From the NCBI GenBank assembly GCA_050250135.1, contig JBFWPF010000006.1, positions 9,565-73,564 on the forward strand: a stretch of 64,000 nucleotides of DNA, in the 5' to 3' direction. Both the position numbers and the translations under genes were made by a program. Every line of letters begins with the position of its first letter. Within the stretch, counting starts at the first letter, position 1. Of the stretch, positions 15,476 through 24,680 are shown in pieces. This DNA comes from JBFWPF01 sp050250135 (GTDB taxonomy: Bacteria; Chlamydiota; Chlamydiia; Chlamydiales; JAFEGQ01). The notes under the pieces are model-generated. The model worked only from the letters and a program-made list of their open reading frames with translations. It had not been told where the DNA came from and ran no database searches.

Positions 15476-16666
15476 ATGAAGCAACACGATCTGCTCAAGG
15501 GGGGCTCTGCCATCAGCGGAGCTTTTTTCATCGCGGGGACCTCGATCGGCGCCGGCATGCTTGCCCTCCCGTTCAAGACGGGGCTGTCGGGATTTGGTCC
15601 CGCCGTGGCGGTCAACCTGATCTGCTGGCTCTTTATGCTCTGCACAGGTCTCCTCTTCTTGGAGGCTACCCTCTGGATGCCCGAGGGGACGAACCTCCTC
15701 TCGATCGCCCGCCGATTTTTGGGGAAAGGGGGGCAAGTGCTGGGCGGGGTCGCCTTCCTCTTCCTCTACTACTGCCTCCTCGTCGCCTACTTTTCAGGGG
15801 CAACGCCGATTTTTCGGGGGGTATTCCGGGGGGCCTTGCCCGATGAGTGGATCGGAATCCTGTTTCCCCTCCTGATCGGAATTGTCCTGTGGATCGGAAC
15901 GCGGGTGACCGACCGGATTAACTTCCTGCTCGTAGTGGGGCTCATTGCCTCCTACCTCGGCCTCATTGGCTTGGGGAGCTCAGCCGTTGAGGGGGTTAGG
16001 CTCCAGCGGACCGACTGGGGAGCGGGATGGGCCGCTATCCCGATCCTTTTCAGCGCCTATGGCTACCACAACATCATCCCCTCGATGGCCCTCTATCTCA
16101 ACCGCGATGGCAGGCGCCTGCGATGGGCGATCGTAGTCGGGACACTCATTCCCCTCGTCGTCTACCTGCTGTGGCAATGGATCGTGATCGGGACCCTCCC
16201 GCAAGACCTGATCGCCGTAGCGGCTAGTGAAGGGGAGATCACCCGTCCCTGGGCCCAAATCGCCCAAAGCCCCTATCTGATCGGTTTGGTTGAGGCCTTC
16301 TCCCTCTTTGCCATCACCACCTCGGTGGTGGGAGTCGGGCTCTCTATGATCGACTTTTTTGCCGATGGGACCAAAATCCCGCGAGAGGGGTGGGGCAGGG
16401 CCACTCTCTGCCTCTGTGCCCTCGGTCCTCCTGCCGCCTTAGCGATTGTCCGCCCGGGTATGTTTGTCTCGGCCCTGGAGTATGCGGGGGGATTTGGGGA
16501 GGCGACCCTAAACGGCCTTCTCCCCGTCCTGATGGTCTGGGTGGGGCGCTACCGCTTTGGACTAAAGTCCGACTATATGCTGCCCGGCGGACGGTTCTCC
16601 CTCTCGATCCTGCTGGCCGGCGCCATCGCTATTATCGTGTACCAAGTGGTCCAGGCACTGAGCTAG
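15476..16666 (+). CDS. tyrP: TyrP-type aromatic amino acid permease
   Basis: Proton-coupled uptake of tyrosine or tryptophan across the inner membrane. The 396 residues hold about eleven membrane helices. The N-terminal AGTSIGAGMLALPF is the hallmark of the hydroxy/aromatic amino acid permease family; SAYGYHNIIPSM in the middle is also typical. Chlamydiae carry tyrP genes, often more than one. It starts 24 bp after the preceding gene. Its last 105 bp overlap a convergent gene. Confidence 0.88.
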   Translation: MKQHDLLKGGSAISGAFFIAGTSIGAGMLALPFKTGLSGFGPAVAVNLICWLFMLCTGLLFLEATLWMPEGTNLLSIARRFLGKGGQVLGGVAFLFLYYCLLVAYFSGATPIFRGVFRGALPDEWIGILFPLLIGIVLWIGTRVTDRINFLLVVGLIASYLGLIGLGSSAVEGVRLQRTDWGAGWAAIPILFSAYGYHNIIPSMALYLNRDGRRLRWAIVVGTLIPLVVYLLWQWIVIGTLPQDLIAVAASEGEITRPWAQIAQSPYLIGLVEAFSLFAITTSVVGVGLSMIDFFADGTKIPREGWGRATLCLCALGPPAALAIVRPGMFVSALEYAGGFGEATLNGLLPVLMVWVGRYRFGLKSDYMLPGGRFSLSILLAGAIAIIVYQVVQALS

Positions 16667-17851
16667 CCGCTCCAGTCCCCAATCGGCCATCTGCCGCTTT
16701 TGGAGGGCCAGGCTAGGGAGATCGGTTGCGGCCGACTGATCGAAAATCCGGACAATATTCATCCAGTAGAGGAGGGTCTGAAAGGTTAGCTCCTCTGCCG
16801 TTGGGGGTGGAACCTGGGTGGCCCCCATGTAGCTATCATGAAAGGCCTGCTGGAGGACAGCCACTTCGGAGGGGGTAAGGCCGTAAAGCCCCCCAGCCCC
16901 CTCTAGGTTAAAGTAAACAATTAGGTAGTCAATCCAGGGAGAACCCAGAGGGCGCCCCCCCTCTCCAATCGAGTAGTGGAGGGTCTGGAGGTCGATCATC
17001 GAGAGCTGATCAGAGGGGGCGTCGAAGAGCCAGTTGGCCATGTGGCACTCGAGGTGGGCATAGGTGTGGCAGGAGGGACGGGAGGCGAGGGCCTGCTGGT
17101 AGGAGCGGAAGAGGGCCTCACACCTTTTGGGGGAGAGCCTCCCCGGCTGCCGCTCTAGGGCAAGGAGAAAGCGGGAGAGGATCTTCTCCTCCCTCTCAGC
17201 AAAGTAGGGGGCCCTCTCTACGGTGATCTCCATTTTGGCGCTGTGGAGTTCTGCAAGGGCACCGCCGATCCGCTCTACGGCCCGTTTGGCAACCCCTAAG
17301 GCCTCCTCCCGCCGGTCAATGAGGCGCTCCTCTCCCACTCGGTGGATGAGGGTGGTCACCGGCTCTCCGGGGAGGTACTCATAGGCGAGCAAGGAGTACT
17401 CCCCAGCCCGCCCGATCGCCTTCAGGGCGGGCACGCGGGCCTGCTGCAAATGGAGGTGGCCTAAGAGATCTGAGGCGGAGAGCTCAGAGGCAAACCGCTG
17501 CCTCTCGACGTAGGCCTTCACCACATAGCGGTAGAGCCCCTCCCCATTCCGGACAAAGAAGAGGGCATCTCGACTAATCCCATCGCTGATATCGGCTGCC
17601 TGCTTTGCCCGCAGGACGGAGAGGTGGCGCTCAGGAACCTGCTTGCCGAGCATCCGGGCCACACACCCCTCTAGCCCCCCTTTGGAAGTCGTGTCGGGGA
17701 GGGCGGATGAGAGCTTCGAGAGGATCCGCTCGTCCTGAAGGTGCCCTCGGGTGGCCTGAGAGAGGGCGATGACCCGCTCGACTGGCGTGGCCCCAAAGGG
17801 GCGCCAAGCGAGGCAGAGGAGAAGGGACAATACGAGGAGGGACGTGCGCAT
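16562..17851 (-). CDS. Exported protein with aminoglycoside-phosphotransferase/choline-kinase-like fold
   Basis: 429 residues with a signal peptide (LLVLSLLLCLAWRPFGA). The body has kinase-like features: RYVVKAYVER (the ATP Lys position), SLLAYEYLPGEP (hinge), GGALAELH, and a catalytic-loop counterpart AHLECHMANWLF followed by LSMIDLQTL (the D of DFG-like metal binding). Phosphotransferases of this fold are normally cytosolic, so a signal peptide is odd. The last 35 or so residues overlap tyrP in the other direction and may be a readthrough tail. Its substrate cannot be told. Confidence 0.68.
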   Translation of the reverse strand: MRTSLLVLSLLLCLAWRPFGATPVERVIALSQATRGHLQDERILSKLSSALPDTTSKGGLEGCVARMLGKQVPERHLSVLRAKQAADISDGISRDALFFVRNGEGLYRYVVKAYVERQRFASELSASDLLGHLHLQQARVPALKAIGRAGEYSLLAYEYLPGEPVTTLIHRVGEERLIDRREEALGVAKRAVERIGGALAELHSAKMEITVERAPYFAEREEKILSRFLLALERQPGRLSPKRCEALFRSYQQALASRPSCHTYAHLECHMANWLFDAPSDQLSMIDLQTLHYSIGEGGRPLGSPWIDYLIVYFNLEGAGGLYGLTPSEVAVLQQAFHDSYMGATQVPPPTAEELTFQTLLYWMNIVRIFDQSAATDLPSLALQKRQMADWGLERLAQCLDHLVHDNSDGAGQQDREGEPSAGQHIVGL

Positions 17852-17863
17852 CTCAGCCTTTTT

Positions 17864-18709
17864 TTAAGGCAACGGGGGGAGGACAAAGAGTCGGGTAGCC
17901 CCTGAAAGCTCTCCCATCGCGGGGAGGGCTTTGAGGCTGTAGGTGGGGCTCCCCTGATGGATCCGCTTTACCTCCACCACATGACCCACTTCAAGGCCGG
18001 CGGGGAATACCCCATCAAGCCCTGTCGTCACTAAGAGGTCGCCTAACGCTACCCCCTCTCCTTCAAACCCGATCCCCTCAAGTGCCCTCTGCTTGGAGCG
18101 CCAAAGGGGGTGGGAGGCGCCGCAAAGCTCCCCCTTTCCCCCTTTCGAGGAGTTGGATTCCGTTGTGCCGAAGTGATTTTTCAGCAGCTCGAGGTTTTCT
18201 CGCAAGGGTGAATCGACTGGGAGGGCCTCCTCCACAATCGCAAGGTGGGAGAGGAGTGCCGCCGCCCGCTCCTCTGAGCTCGCTACCTGAACGGAGGGGT
18301 GCAACCGGGAATCGGTTATGAGGCAGACGCGCGAGCGCCTCTTGCCAACGTAGTCGACCACACCGACGAGGGCCTTGCCCAGCACAACGGAACTCCCCTT
18401 AGCCACATTGTCGACCTCTCCGACGCCAATCCACAAGGTGCTGTTCCACGAAGTTGGCCCGCGGTAGACAACTGGTGCCCCTAGAGCGGCTCTCCCCCCT
18501 CTCGCCTGCTGTCCCCTCTCCGCCCGCAGCCGCTCCACCTCCTCCTCCAGCGCCCGAACCTTCAGCTCTAGCGGCTCCTCCCCACCCCCTCCCCGTCGAG
18601 CAAAGGCCATTAGGGTCCCACTGCGGATGGGGAGGAGAGCCCGCTCAGGGACCAAAAAGAGGAGAAGGAGGAGGACGAGTAGCAAGAGGGCGCTCTTGGA
18701 GAGCTTCAC
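17864..18709 (-). CDS. mreC: MreC-like cell-shape protein
   Basis: Periplasmic scaffold of the MreB-guided peptidoglycan machinery. The 281 residues show an N-terminal membrane helix, a coiled coil (about 45-70, LKVRALEEEVERLRAER) and the MreC beta-domains: GVGEVDNVAKGSSVVLGKALVGVVDYVGK, then GDLLVTTGLDGVFPAGLEVGHV. The start is a GTG overlapping the aspC stop (GTGA). Chlamydiae lack FtsZ and divide with MreB, so MreC is expected. The same neighbour, aspC/tyrB, is found in Chlamydia. Confidence 0.85.
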   Translation of the reverse strand: MKLSKSALLLLVLLLLLFLVPERALLPIRSGTLMAFARRGGGGEEPLELKVRALEEEVERLRAERGQQARGGRAALGAPVVYRGPTSWNSTLWIGVGEVDNVAKGSSVVLGKALVGVVDYVGKRRSRVCLITDSRLHPSVQVASSEERAAALLSHLAIVEEALPVDSPLRENLELLKNHFGTTESNSSKGGKGELCGASHPLWRSKQRALEGIGFEGEGVALGDLLVTTGLDGVFPAGLEVGHVVEVKRIHQGSPTYSLKALPAMGELSGATRLFVLPPLP

Positions 18710-19917
18710 AGCACGTCGGCAATGGCGCCGATCACATAGTCGAGGTTGCCCCGATTGATCCCGGTCACGTTGATCCGCCCGTTAGGGGGCATGTAGAGGG
18801 CATACTTTTCCTGGAGGATCTTCGTTTGCGCTCCCGTAAGGCCGCAGAAAGAGAAGAGCCCCTGCTGCCCCTCAAGAAAGGCAAAGTCCCCCTTATCGCG
18901 CAAACCGTCGATCAGCGCCTGACGCATCTCGTGAATCCGCTTGCGCATACCCTTGATCTCCTCGTGCCAGAGGGCGTTTAGCTCAGGGTCGTTCACCACG
19001 GCGGCCACCACCCGGGCCCCATGGGCTGGCGGGTTGGAGTAGTTCTCCCGGATCTTTCGCCGCACCTGACTTCCCACCCGATGGGCCTCCTCAGGGCTTT
19101 GCGTCATGATGAAAAGGGCACCGACCCGTTCCGCGTAGAGGGAGAAGTTCTTCGAGTAGGAGTAGCAGAGGATCGACTCGATCTCTTCGGCAACAAAGTG
19201 ACGCAAAGCGAAGGGGTCCTCATCCATCGTGTGGCCAAACCCCTGATAGGCGCAGTCGAATAGAGGGATGAGCCCCTGCTCCTTCACCACCGCCGCAATC
19301 TTCCGCCACTGGTCGGGACTCGGGTCGACTCCGGTCGGGTTGTGGCAGCAGAGGTGGAAGAGGATGACACTCCCTGCCCTCATCCCCTTCAAAGCCTTGA
19401 TCAATGGGTCAAAGGCGAGGCGCCGCTTTTCCTGGTCGTAGTAGGGGTAGGAGACCGTCTTCAAACGGCAAGCCGAAAAGATCCCGTAGTGGTTGGCCCA
19501 GCTCGGGTCGGGAAGGTAGATCTCCTCCTTACCGAGGGTCCGTTGCAAAAACTCCCCGACCACTCGGAGGGCGCCACTCCCCCCAACCATTTGGCCGCCA
19601 TAGATCCGCCCCGCCTTTAGCTGCGGGCACTCCTTTCCGAAGGCGATCTCCGCAGTCCGGCGGATAAACTCGGGGTCGCCATCGATCGGCAGGTAGGACT
19701 TTGTCCTCCCCTCTGCCGCCAGCCGCTTTTCAGCCTCCTGCACACACCTCAACACAGGGACCTTAAGCTGCTCATTGCGGAAAACACCGACCCCTAAGCT
19801 CACCTTATTGGGCCTAGGATCAGCTGCAAAGGTGGCCGACAGACCGAAGATTGTATCTGGGGGGATCTCCTCCACCCCTGCGTAGGCCCCCATCAGCGTG
19901 CCCTCCCGGGCTGACAT
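18706..19917 (-). CDS. aspC: Aspartate/aromatic aminotransferase
   Basis: PLP-dependent class I transaminase, aspartate or tyrosine with 2-oxoglutarate; called tyrB in Chlamydia. The 403 residues include LGVGVFRNEQ at the N-terminus, HLCCHNPTGVDP, FDCAYQGFG, and the PLP lysine K256 in CYSYSKNFSLYAER, with NPPAHGARVV and INVTGINRGNLDYV at the end. A second ATG (19893) with GGGAGG before it gives a protein 8 residues shorter and is an equally good start. Confidence 0.92.
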   Translation of the reverse strand: MSAREGTLMGAYAGVEEIPPDTIFGLSATFAADPRPNKVSLGVGVFRNEQLKVPVLRCVQEAEKRLAAEGRTKSYLPIDGDPEFIRRTAEIAFGKECPQLKAGRIYGGQMVGGSGALRVVGEFLQRTLGKEEIYLPDPSWANHYGIFSACRLKTVSYPYYDQEKRRLAFDPLIKALKGMRAGSVILFHLCCHNPTGVDPSPDQWRKIAAVVKEQGLIPLFDCAYQGFGHTMDEDPFALRHFVAEEIESILCYSYSKNFSLYAERVGALFIMTQSPEEAHRVGSQVRRKIRENYSNPPAHGARVVAAVVNDPELNALWHEEIKGMRKRIHEMRQALIDGLRDKGDFAFLEGQQGLFSFCGLTGAQTKILQEKYALYMPPNGRINVTGINRGNLDYVIGAIADVL

Positions 19918-19961
19918 TATCAGGTTTCCCCTTTTTCAGCGGTAGTGTATAGAGCCCCTAG

Positions 19962-20444
19962 ATGGCCATCCTCTACCTTATCCTTGTTTTTGCCCTGATC
20001 ACCGGCTCAGTCCACCTGATCCTGGCTAAGCGCCCCTACCCTCCCGGCCGTGTCTGGGAGGTCTATCTCCTAAGTTTTTTCTTTTGGATTGGGATCGACT
20101 GCCTTGTAAGCGCCTTTGGCCATATCTACCCCCCGCAGGCGGCCTACCTCGCCGAGCAGATCGGCTTTGCCCCCAGCTTTTTCCAATACGAAGTCGGCAT
20201 TGCCAACCTAGCCGTCGGGGTCCTGTGCCTTATGGCCTTAGGGATCCGGGACCACTTTTGGCTTGCCACCGTCGTCGCCCTCTCGATCTGGTACCTCGGC
20301 GACGGGGTCGGCCACATCATCCAGCTCACCGCCTTCGACAACCATGCCCCGGGCAACGCGGGCGCTCCCCTCGTCCTCGACTTCCTTCTCCCAGCGATCA
20401 CCCTCCTCCTCTACCTGCTTGTCAAAACCCGCCGAGTCGAGTAA
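19962..20444 (+). CDS. Small integral membrane protein
   Basis: 160 residues with about five hydrophobic helices; conserved-looking polar spots are EVYLLSFFFWIGIDCL, FFQYEVGIANLAVGVL and YLGDGVGHIIQL. It resembles the DUF6790-type small membrane proteins, but I cannot confirm this. It is divergent from aspC, 44 bp away. Confidence 0.7.
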   Translation: MAILYLILVFALITGSVHLILAKRPYPPGRVWEVYLLSFFFWIGIDCLVSAFGHIYPPQAAYLAEQIGFAPSFFQYEVGIANLAVGVLCLMALGIRDHFWLATVVALSIWYLGDGVGHIIQLTAFDNHAPGNAGAPLVLDFLLPAITLLLYLLVKTRRVE

Positions 20445-20464
20445 TATGCCTTCACCCGACTGTT

Positions 20465-20537
20465 GGGGCGTTAGCTCAGTTGGTAGAGCGCAACAATGGC
20501 ATTGTTGAGGTCAGCGGTTCGACCCCGCTACGCTCCA
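20465..20537 (+). tRNA. tRNA-Ala (anticodon GGC)
   Basis: A 73-nt cloverleaf. The acceptor GGGGCGT pairs with ACGCTCC (one G-T), the D arm is AGCTCAGTTGGTAGAGC, the anticodon loop ATGGCAT carries GGC, and the T arm is GGTTCGACCCC. Confidence 0.95.
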
Positions 20538-20581
20538 TTCCAAATAAAATATTTAATATAATATCACAATAGTCGCTATTC

Positions 20582-20590
20582 TGCTATAAT
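20582..20590 (+). promoter_or_regulatory. Extended -10 promoter of the 20614 gene
   Basis: TG-C-TATAAT with no good -35 hexamer, in an AT-rich stretch (20538-20613) that contrasts with the GC-rich surroundings. The ribosome binding site is CAGGAAAAA before the ATG. Confidence 0.6.
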
Positions 20591-20613
20591 GGTTTTTCAA
20601 ACAGGAAAAACAA

Positions 20614-22626
20614 ATGAATACTATGAGCCCCTGTGAGTTAGGGGAGAGATCCCTTGCGTGGCATAGGAGCGCGCGAGGGTTTGGCTACCTCTCGGCGGGA
20701 GCAACGCTAGCCCTCCTCATCTGCATGGGCAAGGGCTTCCAGCACCGTTTTGAGCACCCCTGGGGAAAAAGGGCGATAACGGCGTTGCTAGCTGGGGTTA
20801 GCCTAGGAGCTGCATCGGCCCTTGCCCAGTGGCGCGCCCGGGAGGACTGGGATGCCTTTAATCAAAGACGGGGTGAGGTGGCGCCCGCCCCGCCCCCCAA
20901 CGAGGTGCCCAAGGAGCCGCCCACATTCCCTTACATTCGCGAGAGCGGGCTCGTAGGCGGCAGGGGCTCCCTAAAAAAGCTCTGCGCGAAAGCGATTTTC
21001 CTGAAGGGGTGGCCCGAGTCAGAGGTACCGCTAAATAAGGAACTCCCCGAAGATCTAATCGAGTATCTCTTCCCTCTGGCCGATTTGCTCAAGTCTAAGC
21101 AGACGGCCTACCTTGTGACCAAGCTCTCCCAGAGGGCCCAGTTTAGCCTCCACTGTTCCGACTCAAGTGTTCTGGAAGCCATAGCCACCTATCACCCCCA
21201 CGTCACCTGTCTAGAGCTCTTGTCTTCCCTATCCACTGATGGAGTGGCGGCGATTGGGAAGATGAAAGAGTTGAAGCTGCTCAAGATCAGCGAGGGTGGA
21301 GACTTTGCCTCCCTGACCATAGGCCCTTCACTCCGCTATTTGGCGTTGGGGTCGATTGTAAGTCCTCTCACTCTAGCACTGAACGGGGAGAGGGAATGTC
21401 CGCTTATCGACGCCCATCCCCATCTGCAGGTTTTTATCCTTAGGGGAAGCACTATTACCCTGGGTAAGGGATTTTTGCCCTATTTGCTTAGCCACACCCC
21501 CGCTCTACTTACGTTAAGTATCCACCCGTGGAACAGGGGTAAACTCGAGACATCGGATACCGAGTTTGGGGATCTGCTCTATTCCCACCCCTCGCTACAG
21601 AAATGTGATGTGCCCCCCCTCCTCCTTGAGAATATGACCCGAGCGGGAAGAGAGGACCTAATCGCGCAGGCAAAGTCCCCTAATCGATCCTACTCGAAGC
21701 TGCGCTCCCTGTGCATTTCTAAGTTTAACCGACGCTACCCCTCTTTCGGCACAACCCTCAACTGGGAACGGCTTCCCTACCTCGAGACGCTCGATCTGGG
21801 GGGCTTACAGGAGATGAGTGCCCAGGCGCTTCCGATCGCCCTTCGCCATTGCCCCTCGCTTGCTACGCTAATTACGGCCGAGCTGCCCACCGAAGAGGGC
21901 TTGGGTGCGATCCCACCCCGCTCCCTCCCCTTAAAGAGCCTCTCCCTCTCCGGAAAGCCTCTACACTCACTGGCCCCCCTCCTAAAGAGGGTTGCCGCTC
22001 TTGAGACCCTCTATGCTGAGTCCGACCTCAGGGGAGACGACCCAGGACTCGATGAGCTCCTCAATCAGTCGACTCTTAAAAAAGTTGACCTCTCTCGTTC
22101 CTCAAAATGGAACCGTGAGAGTTGGGTAGGTGCCCTCTTTCAAAAGAACGGGCAACTCGAGAAATTTGCCTTTCTGGGAGGGCTGGGTGACACCGCCCTT
22201 TCTCAGATCATTCTGCACGGGCAAAAGCTCGAGGAGCTAAAGGTCTACGCAAATCCCAGTAGCCCCAATTGGGCCCCAGCGAACAAGACCCTTCCTGTCA
22301 GAGAACTTACCCTCCTCTACCCGAGTGGAGATCTCTCCCAGCTTTTCGCAGCCTGCCCCAACGTGGAGAACCTAACACTCGGTTGGCCCAAGGGGCTCGA
22401 TCTGGCGACACTCCATGTCCCTGCCGCGAAAAACCTTTACCTCACGGTGGAGGATGCGCAATTCGACAACGCGCTGAACTTTGTCAAGCAGGTCGTTCCC
22501 CACGATCAGCTACACCAGATCTCCGTCAGCAGACAGCAGCAATCTCAACTAGATAAAAGCACATGGGAAAAGGAGCGGAAGGCCCTTGCCCACATCGAGC
22601 ACGTTTACATCGATCCCGGCTGGTAA
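20614..22626 (+). CDS. Large leucine-rich-repeat-like protein with double-hydrophobic N-terminus; candidate effector
   Basis: 670 residues. Two hydrophobic segments (about 22-41 and 53-73) are separated by a short polar loop, followed by a proline-rich linker (VAPAPPPNEVPKEPP). At 144-178, LPEDLIEYLFPLADLLK resembles the start of an F-box. From about residue 185 on, irregular leucine-rich repeats continue to the end (LKLLKISEG, LETLDLGGLQEM, LKSLSLSGKPLHSL, LEKFAFLGGLGD, VENLTLGWPKGL). Chlamydia-like bacteria encode many F-box and LRR proteins thought to act in the host. There is no classical signal peptide. Its last 22 bp overlap dinG convergently. Confidence 0.65.
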   Translation: MNTMSPCELGERSLAWHRSARGFGYLSAGATLALLICMGKGFQHRFEHPWGKRAITALLAGVSLGAASALAQWRAREDWDAFNQRRGEVAPAPPPNEVPKEPPTFPYIRESGLVGGRGSLKKLCAKAIFLKGWPESEVPLNKELPEDLIEYLFPLADLLKSKQTAYLVTKLSQRAQFSLHCSDSSVLEAIATYHPHVTCLELLSSLSTDGVAAIGKMKELKLLKISEGGDFASLTIGPSLRYLALGSIVSPLTLALNGERECPLIDAHPHLQVFILRGSTITLGKGFLPYLLSHTPALLTLSIHPWNRGKLETSDTEFGDLLYSHPSLQKCDVPPLLLENMTRAGREDLIAQAKSPNRSYSKLRSLCISKFNRRYPSFGTTLNWERLPYLETLDLGGLQEMSAQALPIALRHCPSLATLITAELPTEEGLGAIPPRSLPLKSLSLSGKPLHSLAPLLKRVAALETLYAESDLRGDDPGLDELLNQSTLKKVDLSRSSKWNRESWVGALFQKNGQLEKFAFLGGLGDTALSQIILHGQKLEELKVYANPSSPNWAPANKTLPVRELTLLYPSGDLSQLFAACPNVENLTLGWPKGLDLATLHVPAAKNLYLTVEDAQFDNALNFVKQVVPHDQLHQISVSRQQQSQLDKSTWEKERKALAHIEHVYIDPGW

Positions 22627-24680
22627 AACCGCGAAATCACCTCGTGGAGGGTGCTCCTGCCTTCGCACGCGATGCGGCAGGGGGGGAGGCTCTCTAAGAA
22701 CCAGCGGCCGTAGGCCTTGGTCTTAAGGCGGGTGTCGAGGCAGAGGATACAGCCCCGATCCTGATGGTGACGAATCAGTCTGCCAAATCCCTGTTTAAAT
22801 TTTACAATGGCCTGCGGGACGGTGTACTGGGTAAAGGGATCGCCGCCGCCATCAGCAATGGCGGAGAGGCGGGCCTGGACGATCGGCTCGGTCGGCACCT
22901 GAAAAGGGAGCTTGGCGAGGATGACTAGGCGGAGAGCGTTGCCGATCACATCGACCCCCTCCCAAAAGGAATCGGTCCCAAAAAGGATGCTGTTCTCCTG
23001 AGAGCGGAACCGCTCGAGGAGGGTACTCCGCTCAAGCTCCCCTTGGCGAAGGACCGGGTAACCCTCGGCCTCTAGGAGACCCTTGAGTTCGTCATGGCAG
23101 GTCCGGAGCATTCGGAACGAGGTAAAGAGGACAAAGGCGCCGCCGCGGGAGGCCCGAAGGGCCTGGAGGATCGCCTGGGAGGCGGCCCGGTCAAAGGTGG
23201 GGTCATTCGGAGCGGGCATATCGGCAGGGACGACGAGGAGGGCCTGCTCCTCGTAGGAGAAGGGGGAGTCGAAGATCGCCTCCACCACCTCCCGGTCGGC
23301 AAGGCCAAGGCGCTGCCGGATAAAGGAGAAGTCTCGGGAGGTGGTGAGGGTGGCGCTGGTGAGGATTACCGTGGGGATCGACTTGAAGAGGCGCTCTGAG
23401 AGGAGCTCCGAGATGTCGAGGCGGGCCGAGACGAGGGCCGCCTGGACAAACCCCTTGGAGTTGAAGGCCTCAATCCAGCGGACCTCGTCGGGAGAGAGCT
23501 CATCAAAGGTGAACTTTTTGAGGGCGCTAGAGTGGTGCTCGATCCGGGCCGCAAAGGCCTTGAGCTCCTCACCCTTCCCCTTGGCCACGTGGTCGATGTC
23601 GGCTTCGAGGGAGCGGAGAGCGGTTGAGAAGGCCTCCATCCGGTCGACAATCCCCTCCACGGCCGGGATGAGAGTGTTGCGCCAGTAGCTATGCTCCAAA
23701 TGGGCCGGCTCTAAACGCTGCTTCTCTTGGCTCAGAAACTGGGCGAAGAGGTGGAAGAGGTCGTTAAGGTCACCCACAAGCCTCTTTTTCTCCGCAGGGA
23801 GCTCCCACGAGACCCGGTCAATGAGGGCGTGAGGGGCCTCAAGGGCGCGCAGCTGCCGCTCAAGGGTGGGGAGCTTGCCCAGGCGGGTCGCCCCTTTGTC
23901 CTGTATGAGGCGGCCGAGAAGCTTGATCCACTCAAAGCGGGAGAGGCGGATCGCCCAGGATTCGGTTGCGACCTCTTCGAGGTGGTGGGCCTCATCGAGG
24001 ATCAGGACATCGTAGTCGGGGAGTATTCCCCCCTCATCGCTCTCGGCCTTAAGGGCAAGGTCGGCTAAGAGGAGGTGGTGGTTGACGACCAGCACCTGCG
24101 CCTCCTTGGCCGCCTCACGGGCGCTCATGAAGAAGCATTCCTTATAATGGGGGCACCGCTTGCCTGGACAGAGGTCGAGCTCGGCCCCCACCCGTTCCCA
24201 GGTCGCCCCTGAGGGGACGATAGGGAGGTCCGAGCGGGAGCCGTCCTCGCTCTTTTGGGCCCACCCCTCGATCTGGGAAAGCTCCTCCGCTTCATCGGGA
24301 GGAAAGCTCCCCTTCTCGGCCGAAGCCTCGCTTAACTTCTTGAGACAGAGATAGTTATACATCCCCTTAACCAGCACGACCTTGAGGTCGGCGTTTAGGG
24401 CTTTGAGGAGGAAGGGGAGGTCCTTGTCGACCAGCTGCTGCTGAAGGTTGATCGTGTGGGTCGAGATGACAATCCGCTTCTGCTGATTGAGGGCGGCGAG
24501 GAGGGCAGGGGCGCCGTAAGCCAGCGTCTTGCCCGTGCCTGTGCCCGCTTCGATGAGGGCGGTCTGCCCCCGCTCAATGGCTGCTTTGACAATCGCCGCC
24601 ATCTGCTGCTGCTGGGGACGGGGCTCGTAGTGGGGGAGGTGCTTGCTGATCGGGCCGCCCGGCTCGAAGGGGCCCATCAC
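22605..24680 (-). CDS. dinG: DinG/YoaA-type Fe-S DNA helicase
   Basis: Superfamily 2 ATP-dependent 5'-3' DNA helicase of the XPD group. The 691 residues have Walker A EAGTGTGKT near the N-terminus, DEAHHLEE (Walker B) and the C-terminal motif QGFGRLIRH. Four cysteines expected for the Fe-S cluster are in place (Cys in MYNYLCLKK, then LCPGKRCPHYKEC). The start GTG/ATG overlaps the rpoD stop, so it is read after rpoD. It probably removes secondary structures or R-loops during repair. Confidence 0.9.
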   Translation of the reverse strand: MMGPFEPGGPISKHLPHYEPRPQQQQMAAIVKAAIERGQTALIEAGTGTGKTLAYGAPALLAALNQQKRIVISTHTINLQQQLVDKDLPFLLKALNADLKVVLVKGMYNYLCLKKLSEASAEKGSFPPDEAEELSQIEGWAQKSEDGSRSDLPIVPSGATWERVGAELDLCPGKRCPHYKECFFMSAREAAKEAQVLVVNHHLLLADLALKAESDEGGILPDYDVLILDEAHHLEEVATESWAIRLSRFEWIKLLGRLIQDKGATRLGKLPTLERQLRALEAPHALIDRVSWELPAEKKRLVGDLNDLFHLFAQFLSQEKQRLEPAHLEHSYWRNTLIPAVEGIVDRMEAFSTALRSLEADIDHVAKGKGEELKAFAARIEHHSSALKKFTFDELSPDEVRWIEAFNSKGFVQAALVSARLDISELLSERLFKSIPTVILTSATLTTSRDFSFIRQRLGLADREVVEAIFDSPFSYEEQALLVVPADMPAPNDPTFDRAASQAILQALRASRGGAFVLFTSFRMLRTCHDELKGLLEAEGYPVLRQGELERSTLLERFRSQENSILFGTDSFWEGVDVIGNALRLVILAKLPFQVPTEPIVQARLSAIADGGGDPFTQYTVPQAIVKFKQGFGRLIRHHQDRGCILCLDTRLKTKAYGRWFLESLPPCRIACEGRSTLHEVISRFYQPGSM

